From positions 1 to 13,596 of the forward strand of contig CAZXLZ010000031.1 of assembly GCA_964642045.1 (NCBI GenBank): 13,596 nucleotides of DNA. Direction: 5' to 3'. This DNA is from RGIG5057 sp964642045. GTDB lineage: Bacteria; Bacillota; Clostridia; TANB77; CAG-465. The position numbers were made by a program, and so were the translations under genes. This document shows positions 5,463-12,730 of this stretch, in pieces; position 1 is the stretch's first letter; each line of letters starts with the position of its first letter. The notes below the pieces were generated by a model that did no database searches, was not told the DNA's origin, and worked only from the letters and a program-made list of their open reading frames with translations.

Positions 5463-6033
5463 AAAAATAATGATATATGGCATTTTAATAATTATATTTC
5501 TTGCTTTATCTATACTAACGTTTATATTTTTCATGAACAAGAAGATTTACAATAATAGTATAACTGTGGCAAAAATGGAAATTGTTGGAGATGAAGGAAT
5601 AGTCTCAAAGCTAGATGTCTCTTTTATAACAGGGAAAATAGCAACAAGGGGAGAAGATTCGTTTTACTTAGCTGGTGATGAAAATAATATATATATAATT
5701 TCGACGAGGAATGAGCTTCCAGATGAACTTGAAAAAATAAAAGAATATTCTTACTTAGTAACAGATATAAAACCTAAAAGCTATGAAATAATAGGAGTAA
5801 GTTATGAGATTGAAAGTGAGCTTAAAAATATAGCACTTAAGGCATATAATGAACTTTTTCCAAATCAAAAGCTAGATAGCCAAAACTTTGAAGATTATTT
5901 TGGAGAATATTACCTTAATATAGAGGAAGTTTATGATAAAAAAGAAAGTATGTTATTTATATTTTTTGTTATATCTAGCGTAATAACTGCAGCTTTGGTT
6001 ATAATTATGATTTTAAGTTATAAGAAAAAATAA
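5449..6033 (+). CDS. two-helix membrane protein with extracytoplasmic domain, coupled to the PF06541 gene
   Basis: A 194-residue protein whose ATG lies inside the end of the preceding gene, with GGAGG (5435-5439) nine bases before it; the 14-base overlap suggests translational coupling and a joint function. The N-terminus is basic (MRISKK), followed by a helix at about 7-29, a 135-residue outer domain with alternating beta-like segments (SFYLAGDENNIYIIS, SYEIIGVSYEI) and a second helix at about 168-190 ending in YKKK. No cysteines, catalytic motif or lipobox are seen. The layout resembles the unknown membrane proteins at 1434-4019, but I see no sequence similarity to them. No terminator follows; the next promoter begins ten bases after the stop. 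Family not recognised. Confidence 0.8.
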   Translation: MRISKKIMIYGILIIIFLALSILTFIFFMNKKIYNNSITVAKMEIVGDEGIVSKLDVSFITGKIATRGEDSFYLAGDENNIYIISTRNELPDELEKIKEYSYLVTDIKPKSYEIIGVSYEIESELKNIALKAYNELFPNQKLDSQNFEDYFGEYYLNIEEVYDKKESMLFIFFVISSVITAALVIIMILSYKKK

Positions 6034-6042
6034 TGTTTTATG

Positions 6043-6071
6043 TTTACATAGCTGTAAAAAAATGATATAAT
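6043..6071 (+). promoter_or_regulatory. promoter of the small membrane protein-der-ydbC-pfk operon
   Basis: TTTACA (6043-6048), a 17-base spacer and TATAAT (6066-6071) with an extended -10 TG (6063-6064). The -35 is the left half of a short inverted repeat (TTTACA / TGTAAA, 6043-6058). Confidence 0.8.
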
Positions 6072-6094
6072 GTTACATATTTGAAAGGATTATT

Positions 6095-6376
6095 ATGTGG
6101 TCAGTAGAGAAGTTTTTAAATGAAATTACATTAATAGTTACTATAATAACTATGGCATGTATAGTTATGCTAGAAAGAGGAAAAGTAAGTAAAGGACTGG
6201 TTATTTTTCTATGTATATTAACTGCACTTCTTTATTTATGTAGCAAAGCTATAAATAATAATAATTCAAAATTAAATAAAGTCGATAAGATGAAACTAGA
6301 AAGTATATCAGAAAGCTTAAGTAAAAAGAAAGGTAAGAAAAAATATGGCAAAAAAGATAGTAGCGATAGTAGGTAG
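6095..6376 (+). CDS. small two-helix membrane protein with lysine-rich tail
   Basis: A 93-residue protein with an ATG start behind GAAAGGA (about 6082-6088). Two hydrophobic segments (about 9-26 and 33-50) are joined by a short basic loop (ERGKVSKG), and a long polar tail ends in a lysine cluster (KKKGKKKYGKK). It opens the operon, and its last 32 bases overlap the start of der, so der translation may depend on ribosomes finishing this gene; the ribosome binding site of der lies within its tail codons. The basic tail would sit in the cytoplasm if both termini are inside, and could contact RNA or ribosomes, an attractive idea next to a ribosome assembly GTPase but unproven. No family recognised. 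Confidence 0.7.
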   Translation: MWSVEKFLNEITLIVTIITMACIVMLERGKVSKGLVIFLCILTALLYLCSKAINNNNSKLNKVDKMKLESISESLSKKKGKKKYGKKDSSDSR

Positions 6377-7679
6377 ACCAAATGTTGGTAAAAGTACATT
6401 ATTTAATAACTTAGCAGGAGAAAAAATATCGATTATAAAAGATACTCCTGGTGTTACAAGAGATAGAATATATGCAGATTGTTCTTGGCGAGGCATAACT
6501 TTTCAGATGATAGATACCGGTGGTATTGAACCAGAAAATAACGACATTATTTTAAAGCAAATGAGAAGACAAGCTATGCTTGCAATGGATATGGCTGATG
6601 TTATTGTTTTTCTAACAGATGTAAAAGCTGGAGTTACAAATGATGACGAAGAAGTAGCAGGTATGCTTAGAAAAACTAAAAAGCCAGTTGTGCTAGCTTG
6701 TAATAAGTGTGATAATGTAGGCGAGCCACCAGCTGATATTTATGAATTCTATAAATTAGGACTAGGTGAGCCATGTCCAATATCTGCATCTAAGAAACTA
6801 GGAATTGGTGAGCTTTTAGATTTAGTATATGAAAAATTTGGAAATGTAGAATATGAAATAGAAGATGAAGAGACAGTAAAGGTAGCTATAATAGGTAGAC
6901 CAAATGCTGGTAAATCGTCCTTAGTAAATAAAATACTAAATGAAGAAAGAGTAATAGTAAGTGATATTGCAGGTACAACACGTGACTCGGTAGATTCATA
7001 TTTTGAAAATGAACATGGAAAATACATATTAATAGACACAGCAGGTATAAGAAGAAAAAGTAAAGTTTATGATAAATTGGAGCAGTACTCTGTTATAAAG
7101 GCAAAAGCAGCAGTAGAAAGAGCAAATGTATGTGTTCTATTAATTGATGCAGTAGAGGGCGTAACAGAGCAGGATGAAAAAATAGCAGGAATTGCACATG
7201 AGGCTGGAAAAGGTATTATTGTATGTATAAATAAATGGGATTTAATAGAAAAAGAAACAGGTACTTTAGAAAAATATAAAAAAGAAGTTATGGCAAAACT
7301 TTCGTATTTAGATTATGCACATATAATATTTATTTCTACAAAAACAGGTCAAAGAGTAAATAATTTATTTAAGCTTATAAATGAAGCAAATCTTGCAAAT
7401 AATTTAAGAGTACCAACAGGAATGTTAAACGATGTAATATCAGAGGCAATAGCAATTACGCAGCCACCATCTGATAAAGGAAAAAGACTTAAAATTTTCT
7501 ATGTAACAGAAGTTTCTGTTAGACCTCCTACATTTGTTGTGTTTGTAAATAATAAGGAGCTTATGCATTTTTCATATACAAGATATTTGGAAAATCATAT
7601 AAGGAAACACTTTAACTTAAAAGGAACTCCTGTAAAAATGATAATAAGAGAAAAATCTAAAAAATATGAGAGTGATTAA
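6345..7679 (+). CDS. der: ribosome-associated GTPase Der (EngA)
   Basis: A 444-residue protein, full length for the family. Der has two GTPase domains in tandem and a KH-like C-terminal domain and is needed for maturation of the large ribosomal subunit in the cytoplasm. First domain: P-loop GRPNVGKS (10-17), switch DTGG (57-60), guanine-specificity NKCD (120-123). Second domain: GRPNAGKS (184-191), DTAG (231-234), NKWD (296-299). The C-terminal part has the typical KIFYVTEVSVRPPTFVVFVN segment. The ATG at 6345 follows AAAGG at 6329-6333 and overlaps the preceding gene by 32 bases. In many clostridia and bacilli der is followed by plsY and gpsA; here it is followed by a PC4-type gene and phosphofructokinase. 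No missing motif. Confidence 0.98.
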   Translation: MAKKIVAIVGRPNVGKSTLFNNLAGEKISIIKDTPGVTRDRIYADCSWRGITFQMIDTGGIEPENNDIILKQMRRQAMLAMDMADVIVFLTDVKAGVTNDDEEVAGMLRKTKKPVVLACNKCDNVGEPPADIYEFYKLGLGEPCPISASKKLGIGELLDLVYEKFGNVEYEIEDEETVKVAIIGRPNAGKSSLVNKILNEERVIVSDIAGTTRDSVDSYFENEHGKYILIDTAGIRRKSKVYDKLEQYSVIKAKAAVERANVCVLLIDAVEGVTEQDEKIAGIAHEAGKGIIVCINKWDLIEKETGTLEKYKKEVMAKLSYLDYAHIIFISTKTGQRVNNLFKLINEANLANNLRVPTGMLNDVISEAIAITQPPSDKGKRLKIFYVTEVSVRPPTFVVFVNNKELMHFSYTRYLENHIRKHFNLKGTPVKMIIREKSKKYESD

Positions 7680-7698
7680 AGTAAAAGAGGTGAAAAAA

Positions 7699-7914
7699 GT
7701 GGCAGATATAAAATATGAAATAGTAGAAGAAATATGTACATTATCTGAAAGTGCAAATGGATGGGTAAAAAAACTTAATTTGATATCTTGGAACGGTAGA
7801 GATCCTAAATATGATATTCGCGAGTGGTCAGAAGATGGAGAGAGGATGTCAAAAGGCATTACTTTAAATGAAGAAGAAATGAAAATACTTGTAGATAGTG
7901 TTAAGGATAGATAA
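7699..7914 (+). CDS. YdbC-type PC4 domain protein (single-stranded DNA binding)
   Basis: A 71-residue protein. I start it at the GTG at 7699 (product MADIKYEIVEEI), because AGAGG at 7686-7690 lies eight bases before it and family members begin this way; the ATG at 7666 would add 11 residues and overlap der. The sequence keeps the family core: IVEEI.TLSES..GW.K.LNLISWNGR..KYDIREW followed by KGITL..EE. This is the bacterial relative of the eukaryotic coactivator PC4, known from YdbC of Lactococcus lactis as a dimer that binds single-stranded DNA and also RNA; a role in transcription or repair is generally assumed. It lies between der and pfk with gaps of 19 and 22 bases and no terminator, so it is co-transcribed with them. 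Confidence 0.9.
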   Translation: MADIKYEIVEEICTLSESANGWVKKLNLISWNGRDPKYDIREWSEDGERMSKGITLNEEEMKILVDSVKDR

Positions 7915-7936
7915 GAAATTTAAGAGGTGGTATATA

Positions 7937-9022
7937 ATGAAAAAAATAGCAATTATGACAGCTGGTGGTGACTGTCCTGGACTTAATAATGTTATAAAAA
8001 CAGTGGTACTATCAGCTATAAATAAAGGGATAGTTGTAGTTGGCGTTATAGATGGTTATATTGGATTTGTTGAAGGAAAATATACTGTACTTAATGAAAA
8101 GTCAGTGGAAAATATTGAAACTTTAGGTGGAACTATACTTGGTTCATCAAATAAAGAATGTCCATTTCATTATCCAAGCAAAGATGATAAAAAAGTATTT
8201 GTAGATAGAGTAGATGAAGGAATAGAAAATTTAAGAAAAATAGGTGTAGAGGCACTTATTGTTGTTGGCGGTGATGGCTCTTTAGATTCTGCTAGAGTTA
8301 TTCATGAACATGGAATGCCTACTATTGGTGTTCCAAAGACTATAGATAACGATATGTCAGCAAGTTTTCCAACAATTGGATTTGATACAGCTATAGAAAC
8401 TGCAACAGAAGCTATTAATAGACTAAAAACAACAGCTTATTCACATAGAAGAGTAATGGTAGTTGAAACTATGGGAAGAACATCAGGCTACCTTACACTT
8501 TATGCTGGTTTTGCTTCACTTGCAGATGTTATATTACTTCCAGAAATTGAGTATAACTTAGATGTAGTTGTAGAAAAAGTTAAAGAAGTAATGAAGTCTA
8601 GTAAAAGATATGCTATAGTTGTAGTATCTGAAGCAGCAAAGGAAAAAGGAAAAGAAGAAGTAATAAAGAGAGTAGTCGAAGATAGTTTTGAACAAAAAAG
8701 ATATGGCGGAGTATCTGAAATGCTAGCCAGAAGAATAGAAGAAGAAACAGGATATGAGGCAAGAAATTTAGTTTTAGGTCATCTGCAAAGAGGTGGAAGT
8801 CCATCAACTACTGATAAAATTTTAGCTTCAAGACTAGGTGGGTATGCTGTTAAATTGCTTTTAGATGGTGAGTTTGGTAAAATTGTTGGGGCAGATGGTG
8901 GAAAACTATTAAAAATGGATTTTCCAAAAGAAAGAATTGCTAGACTTTTAGATGTAAAGGATAATGATATTATAGAAACGGCAAGAAATATGGGAATATG
9001 TTTCGGTGATAAAATAAATTAA
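7937..9022 (+). CDS. pfkA: 6-phosphofructokinase, mixed-substrate (group III) type
   Basis: A 361-residue enzyme that phosphorylates fructose 6-phosphate to the 1,6-bisphosphate in glycolysis. The start is the ATG at 7937 behind AAGAGGTGG (7922-7930). Visible motifs: GGDCPGLN (10-17), GGDGS (111-115), PKTIDND (133-139, catalytic Asp 137), ETMGR (177-181), LPEIEY (201-206) and HLQRGG (282-287). The residue equal to Escherichia coli Gly104 is glycine (114), as in ATP-dependent enzymes, but the one equal to Gly124 is lysine (134), as in pyrophosphate-dependent enzymes. This combination marks the mixed-substrate subfamily (TIGR02483-like), longer than the 320-residue allosteric ATP enzymes. ATP is the more likely donor; the sequence alone does not settle it. 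It ends the operon begun at 6095; no strong terminator follows. Confidence 0.95.
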   Translation: MKKIAIMTAGGDCPGLNNVIKTVVLSAINKGIVVVGVIDGYIGFVEGKYTVLNEKSVENIETLGGTILGSSNKECPFHYPSKDDKKVFVDRVDEGIENLRKIGVEALIVVGGDGSLDSARVIHEHGMPTIGVPKTIDNDMSASFPTIGFDTAIETATEAINRLKTTAYSHRRVMVVETMGRTSGYLTLYAGFASLADVILLPEIEYNLDVVVEKVKEVMKSSKRYAIVVVSEAAKEKGKEEVIKRVVEDSFEQKRYGGVSEMLARRIEEETGYEARNLVLGHLQRGGSPSTTDKILASRLGGYAVKLLLDGEFGKIVGADGGKLLKMDFPKERIARLLDVKDNDIIETARNMGICFGDKIN

Positions 9023-9041
9023 TTTTATTTTTCTTTATTTA

Positions 9042-9070
9042 TTGACATATTAAATTACCTATTATATAAT
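9042..9070 (+). promoter_or_regulatory. perfect consensus SigA promoter
   Basis: TTGACA (9042-9047), exactly 17 bases, TATAAT (9065-9070). The half-sites TACCTA (9056-9061), TAGGTA (9079-9084) and AACCTA (9090-9095) surround the -10 box and start point and could form an operator. Confidence 0.9.
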
Positions 9071-9125
9071 TTTGAATGTAGGTATATTAAACCTAAAAAA
9101 TAATTTTGAAAGGAGCTTGTATATC

Positions 9126-9659
9126 ATGGATTTTACTATTGATATGCTAAATCAAAGTAAGGAAAATCTCTTTTTTGCTAGAAGGAGATTTGAAGAGATT
9201 CCTAAAAAAATTGAAAAATATGTAAATGACAAAGGCGAAAATATATTAGACAGATTTGCAGGATTCTTTTTTGAAAATAGGGATGAGGCAGATGAAGAGT
9301 ATATCCGTGATTTAAAAAGAAAAAATCTTATGCAAAACTTCCTATTATCAGGTGCAGTTGAAGTGATGATAGTTTTTAGGTATAAAGGTTTTTTCTATAA
9401 CTGTCAAGATGATGGAATGAGAATAAAAAGCTCAGTTCCGCTTGATACAGAAACGCTCTTTGGAATAAAGTCTTTTAGTGAACTTAATGTTGACTTTACT
9501 AAACTTAATTTTGCTATGGATGGTGAAAGAAAAGATAGTGTTTGTATTACATTCCTTCCTGAGTATAAAGAAATATTTAATAGAATAAAAAATAATTATT
9601 TGACATCAGGAACAATTTTTAGCAGTAGTATTGATGTATATCACTTAAGTGCTGTGTGA
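9126..9659 (+). CDS. soluble protein of unknown function
   Basis: A 177-residue protein. I choose the ATG at 9126, ten bases after AAAGGAG (9109-9115); the longer frame from a TTG at 9072 would begin before the transcript predicted from the promoter at 9042. No signal peptide or membrane helix. The N-terminal part is helical and charged (residues 1-75), followed by a more beta-like part with VEVMIVFRYKGFFYNC, a serine/aspartate-rich segment and a final FLPEYKEIFNRIKNNY helix. I recognise no family and see no catalytic motif. It is a single-gene unit with one of the best promoters in the window and a strong terminator right after the stop, so it is probably well expressed unless repressed. It separates the glycolytic operon from the VanW gene. 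Confidence 0.75.
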   Translation: MDFTIDMLNQSKENLFFARRRFEEIPKKIEKYVNDKGENILDRFAGFFFENRDEADEEYIRDLKRKNLMQNFLLSGAVEVMIVFRYKGFFYNCQDDGMRIKSSVPLDTETLFGIKSFSELNVDFTKLNFAMDGERKDSVCITFLPEYKEIFNRIKNNYLTSGTIFSSSIDVYHLSAV

Positions 9660-9660
9660 T

Positions 9661-9704
9661 AAAATGGTAGCTTGGAAAATTATTTTCCAAGCTGCTATTT
9701 TTCT
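9661..9704 (+). terminator. strong rho-independent terminator
   Basis: A perfect 11-bp core (AGCTTGGAAAA / TTTTCCAAGCT, 9669-9693) with loop TTA extends to about 19 bp with two wobble pairs, followed by TTTTTCT. It starts two bases after the stop codon. Confidence 0.92.
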
Positions 9705-9757
9705 CATAAAATCATTAAAAGTAATATCTAGCATATTATTTTAAAGAGGTAAGTTTT

Positions 9758-10273
9758 ATGTGTGAAATAGATATAGATAAATTAAATATTGAAAAATTAA
9801 CAAGCTTTTCTACTTTTTATTCATGTGATAAAAAGTATATTAATAGGTGTTTTAATATAAATCTCTGCACAAATGAGATAACAGGTACTATAGTTAAAAA
9901 GGGTTCAACATTTGATTGGTTTGATATTGTTGGTGATACAAGTGCTAAAGAAGGCTATAAGATAGCTGATATATATTTAGGTGGAAAAGTAAAAAAAGGA
10001 TATGGTGGAGGAGTATGCCAAGTTGCAACAACTCTATATAACTGTGCACTAAATTTAAATTTGGAGATTATAGAAAGACATGCACATGGACTTCCTGTTA
10101 CATATGTAGATTATAAAGCAGGAAAAGATGCAAGTGTTGGAAACATTGGAGGATATAATTTAATATTTAAGAATACTTTGGATTATGATATATTAATTAA
10201 GGCTTATACTAAAGAAAATGAAAGAAATAAAAAAGGTGAAATCACAGTAGAGTTTTATAGAATTAATGAATAA
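9758..10273 (+). CDS. VanW domain protein without signal peptide
   Basis: A 171-residue protein with an ATG start behind AAAGAGGT (9743-9750). It carries essentially a whole VanW domain (PF04294): FSTFYS at the start, GTIVKKGSTFDWFDIVG, GYGGGVCQVATTLYN (81-95), the block ERHAHGLPVTYV (106-117) and GKDASV (122-127), then NLIFKNT. VanW occurs in some vancomycin-resistance clusters and, more widely, in surface proteins of Gram-positive bacteria; its reaction is unknown. Typical relatives have an N-terminal membrane helix and often a peptidoglycan-binding domain; here both are missing and the N-terminus (MCEIDIDKLNIEK) is not hydrophobic, so the protein seems cytoplasmic. No other van-type gene is near, so resistance should not be inferred. 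I find no convincing promoter; a terminator follows. Confidence 0.88.
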   Translation: MCEIDIDKLNIEKLTSFSTFYSCDKKYINRCFNINLCTNEITGTIVKKGSTFDWFDIVGDTSAKEGYKIADIYLGGKVKKGYGGGVCQVATTLYNCALNLNLEIIERHAHGLPVTYVDYKAGKDASVGNIGGYNLIFKNTLDYDILIKAYTKENERNKKGEITVEFYRINE

Positions 10274-10278
10274 TATAT

Positions 10279-10326
10279 AAGCTGCTAATATTTAATATAA
10301 AGTGTAAAAATATTAGTAGCTTTATT
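10279..10326 (+). terminator. rho-independent terminator after the VanW gene
   Basis: A 15-bp stem (10279-10293 with 10308-10322, one G-T wobble) with a 14-base loop, followed by TTATT. The T-tract is short, so termination may be partial. Confidence 0.7.
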
Positions 10327-10376
10327 ATATAATATAGGATAAAATGAGTTAATAAGATAAAATGTTTACATAAGTA

Positions 10377-10405
10377 TTGAATTAAGACTAATATTATGAT
10401 ATAAT
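10377..10405 (+). promoter_or_regulatory. distal promoter of the mutase-rml operon
   Basis: TTGAAT (10377-10382), a 17-base spacer and TATAAT (10400-10405) with an extended -10 TG (10397-10398). Confidence 0.75.
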
Positions 10406-10420
10406 ATATGCGCGTTTTAA

Positions 10421-10449
10421 TTGAAATAAAGTATATGCTGTGATATAAT
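10421..10449 (+). promoter_or_regulatory. proximal promoter of the mutase-rml operon
   Basis: TTGAAA (10421-10426), a 17-base spacer and TATAAT (10444-10449) with an extended -10 TG (10441-10442), 44 bases after the distal promoter. The leader would be only about 14 bases. Confidence 0.78.
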
Positions 10450-10469
10450 TTCCTCAAGAGGTGTTTTTT

Positions 10470-11858
10470 ATGGAAAAATACAAAGTTATTAATAATATCA
10501 ATCCTAATATATATAGGGGTTATGATATTAGAGGTATTTACGGCGATGATTTAACAGAAAATGTAGCGTATACAATTGGAAAATCTTTTGGAACGTACAT
10601 AAATAAAAATGGAGGCTATACTTCATGCATAATAGGACATGATAATAGATCTTCATCTAACTCACTTTCAGATGCATTAATTACTGGAATAACTGAAACA
10701 GGAATAGATGTATTAGATATTGGTCTTGTTACAACTCCTATGTATTATTTTGCACAGTTAAATTTAGGCAAAAAGGATGAAATAATGCCAGGAATTATGA
10801 TTACAGCTAGTCATAATCCAAAAGAATACAATGGTTTCAAAATGTCACTTAATGATTTTGGAAATGCTTGTGGTGAAATGATACAAGATTTTAGAAAATT
10901 CACTGAAAAATGCGAATTTAACGTAGGAAATGGAAATGTTGCACACAAAGATGTAAGAAAAGGATACTTAGATTTAATAAAAAGCTCAATAAATGAAATG
11001 GGTGAAAGGAAAGTAAAAGTAGTACTTGATTGCGGTAATGGTACAGCATCTATAATATATGACGATGTTTATTCTATGTTCAAAAACATAGAACTTATAC
11101 CAATTTGCTGCACATCTGATTCTGATTTCCCAAATCATCATCCAGACCCAAGTGTTGAAGAAAATAATGAAATGCTAAAAAAAGCTGTGCGTAAGCATCA
11201 TGCTGATTTGGGTGTAGGTATAGATGGAGATGGAGATAGAGTTGGTATTATTGATGAAAAAGGAAATATGATTTATATGGACTTTTATGCAATAATAATA
11301 CTTAGAAATATAATGGGTAAACTTAAAGATAAAAAAGCTCTATTTGATGTTAAATGTACAAAAGCTCTTGCTGATGAAATTGAAAAATTAGGTGGAGTGC
11401 CAGTTTGTTATAGGACTGGAAATTCATACATGAAAGCTAAAATGAGAGATGGAGAGTTTGCATTTGGAAGTGAGCTTTCTGGTCATATTTTCTTTAGAGA
11501 TAAATGGCCAAATATAGATGATGGTCTTTATGCTGGTCTTAGACTTATAGAAATACTTTCAAATACAGATAAAAGTGTAAGCTCTCTTTTAGATGGAGTA
11601 AATAGATACTATTCAACTCCTGAAATAAAAATTGCAACTCCAGATGATGTAAAGTTTAAAAAAATAGAAAAAATAAAAGAGTATGCAAAATCTAAGAATT
11701 ATAAAGTTAATGATATAGATGGAATGCGTGCAGAATTTGATAATGGTTTTGCTTTGGTTAGAGCATCTAATACTGGACCTAACATTACAGCAAGATTTGA
11801 GGGAGTAACTTTGGAAGATATGAATAAAATAAAAGATGAATTTATGGCACTTTTATAA
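10470..11858 (+). CDS. phosphomannomutase/phosphoglucomutase
   Basis: A 462-residue enzyme of the alpha-D-phosphohexomutase family, which interconverts hexose 6- and 1-phosphates in the cytoplasm. The ATG at 10470 is chosen; an in-frame GTG at 10461 lies within the binding site AAGAGGTG. Motifs: YRGYDIRG near the start (15-22), the active-site loop TASHNP with phosphoserine 114 (112-117), the magnesium loop DGDGDR (252-257), the sugar-binding loop SELSGH (334-339) and the phosphate-binding loop RASNTGPNI (431-439). Length and motifs fit the bifunctional PMM/PGM (ManB/AlgC-like) group. It opens an operon with rmlD and rmlA, so supply of glucose-1-phosphate for dTDP-rhamnose is the likely job; mannose-1-phosphate is also possible. 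No defect is seen. Confidence 0.95.
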   Translation: MEKYKVINNINPNIYRGYDIRGIYGDDLTENVAYTIGKSFGTYINKNGGYTSCIIGHDNRSSSNSLSDALITGITETGIDVLDIGLVTTPMYYFAQLNLGKKDEIMPGIMITASHNPKEYNGFKMSLNDFGNACGEMIQDFRKFTEKCEFNVGNGNVAHKDVRKGYLDLIKSSINEMGERKVKVVLDCGNGTASIIYDDVYSMFKNIELIPICCTSDSDFPNHHPDPSVEENNEMLKKAVRKHHADLGVGIDGDGDRVGIIDEKGNMIYMDFYAIIILRNIMGKLKDKKALFDVKCTKALADEIEKLGGVPVCYRTGNSYMKAKMRDGEFAFGSELSGHIFFRDKWPNIDDGLYAGLRLIEILSNTDKSVSSLLDGVNRYYSTPEIKIATPDDVKFKKIEKIKEYAKSKNYKVNDIDGMRAEFDNGFALVRASNTGPNITARFEGVTLEDMNKIKDEFMALL

Positions 11859-11875
11859 TTTATGGAGGATATATT

Positions 11876-12727
11876 ATGGAAAAAATATTTTTAATAGGAC
11901 AAGATGGAATGCTTGGAGGAGAACTTTATGAAAGATTAATTAAGCTTAATAAGTATGAAGTTACGCCAACTACTATCGAAACCTTAGACATTTGTAATAA
12001 GGATGCAGTTATAAATAAAGCTAAAGAAATAATGCCAAAGTATATTATTAACTGCGCTGCGTATACTAATGTTGACGGATGTGAAACTAATTTCACTTTA
12101 GCAAATAATGTAAATGGAGTAGCAGTAGGAAACATAGCAGAGGCAGCAAAAGCGGTAGGCGCAACATTAATACAAATTAGTACAGATTATGTTTTCGATG
12201 GTGAGCTTGATGTAAATCTTGCATATACAGAAGACATGGAAACAGGTCCTGTAAGTGCATATGGAAAAACAAAATTACTTGGTGAAGAGAATGCTAAAAA
12301 AGCAGAGAAATATTATATACTAAGAACAGCTTGGCTTTATGGATATAACGGAAAGAATTTTGTTAAAACAATGCTTAACTTAGCAGAAACTAAAGATGAA
12401 ATAAATGTTGTATGTGATCAAAATGGAAGTCCAACATCTACTACAGTGCTTTGCGAGATTATAGAGAAAATACTTGAAATAAATCCAGAATATGGTATTT
12501 ATCATTCAACTAATGAAGGATTTACTACATGGTATCAGTTTGCAAAAGATATATTTGAAATTGCTGGTAAAAATGTAAAAGTAAATCCGGTTACTTCTGA
12601 TGAATATCCTACTCCAACAAAAAGGCCAAAAAACAGCAAGTTATCAAAAGAAAAATTACATAGTATAGGAATATATCCTAAAGATTATAAAGAGAGTTTG
12701 AAAGATTATCTTAAAGGGGGAATTTAA
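11876..12727 (+). CDS. rfbD: dTDP-4-dehydrorhamnose reductase
   Basis: A 283-residue short-chain dehydrogenase-type enzyme that carries out the last step of dTDP-L-rhamnose synthesis, reducing dTDP-4-keto-L-rhamnose with NAD(P)H. The N-terminal nucleotide-binding loop is GQDGMLGGEL (8-17); NCAAYTNVDGCE (59-70) and STDYVFDG (102-109) are typical of RmlD, and the catalytic Tyr-x-x-x-Lys is Y129-K133 within SAYGKTK. The C-terminal part has RPKNSKLSKEKL, also typical. Length is normal. It starts 17 bases after the mutase gene, behind a GGAGG site, and ends three bases before rmlA. The order rmlD before rmlA differs from the common rmlABCD order, and rmlB and rmlC are not in the window. Confidence 0.96.
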   Translation: MEKIFLIGQDGMLGGELYERLIKLNKYEVTPTTIETLDICNKDAVINKAKEIMPKYIINCAAYTNVDGCETNFTLANNVNGVAVGNIAEAAKAVGATLIQISTDYVFDGELDVNLAYTEDMETGPVSAYGKTKLLGEENAKKAEKYYILRTAWLYGYNGKNFVKTMLNLAETKDEINVVCDQNGSPTSTTVLCEIIEKILEINPEYGIYHSTNEGFTTWYQFAKDIFEIAGKNVKVNPVTSDEYPTPTKRPKNSKLSKEKLHSIGIYPKDYKESLKDYLKGGI

Positions 12728-12730
12728 ACG

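Noticed and set aside
7666..7698. ATG start for the PC4-type gene overlapping der
   Set aside because: The GTG at 7699 has a well-placed ribosome binding site and gives the N-terminus usual for the family.
9072..9125. TTG start for the 9126 gene
   Set aside because: It lies before the transcript start predicted from the consensus promoter, and the ATG at 9126 has AAAGGAG upstream.
9705..9757. Promoter directly before the VanW gene
   Set aside because: A TATTAT at 9734 has no acceptable -35 box 16-18 bases upstream.
9758..10273. Vancomycin resistance cluster
   Set aside because: A lone VanW domain without vanH, vanA/B-type ligase, vanX or a two-component system gives no basis for this.
10461..10469. 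GTG start for the hexose mutase
   Set aside because: It is inside the ribosome binding site of the ATG at 10470.
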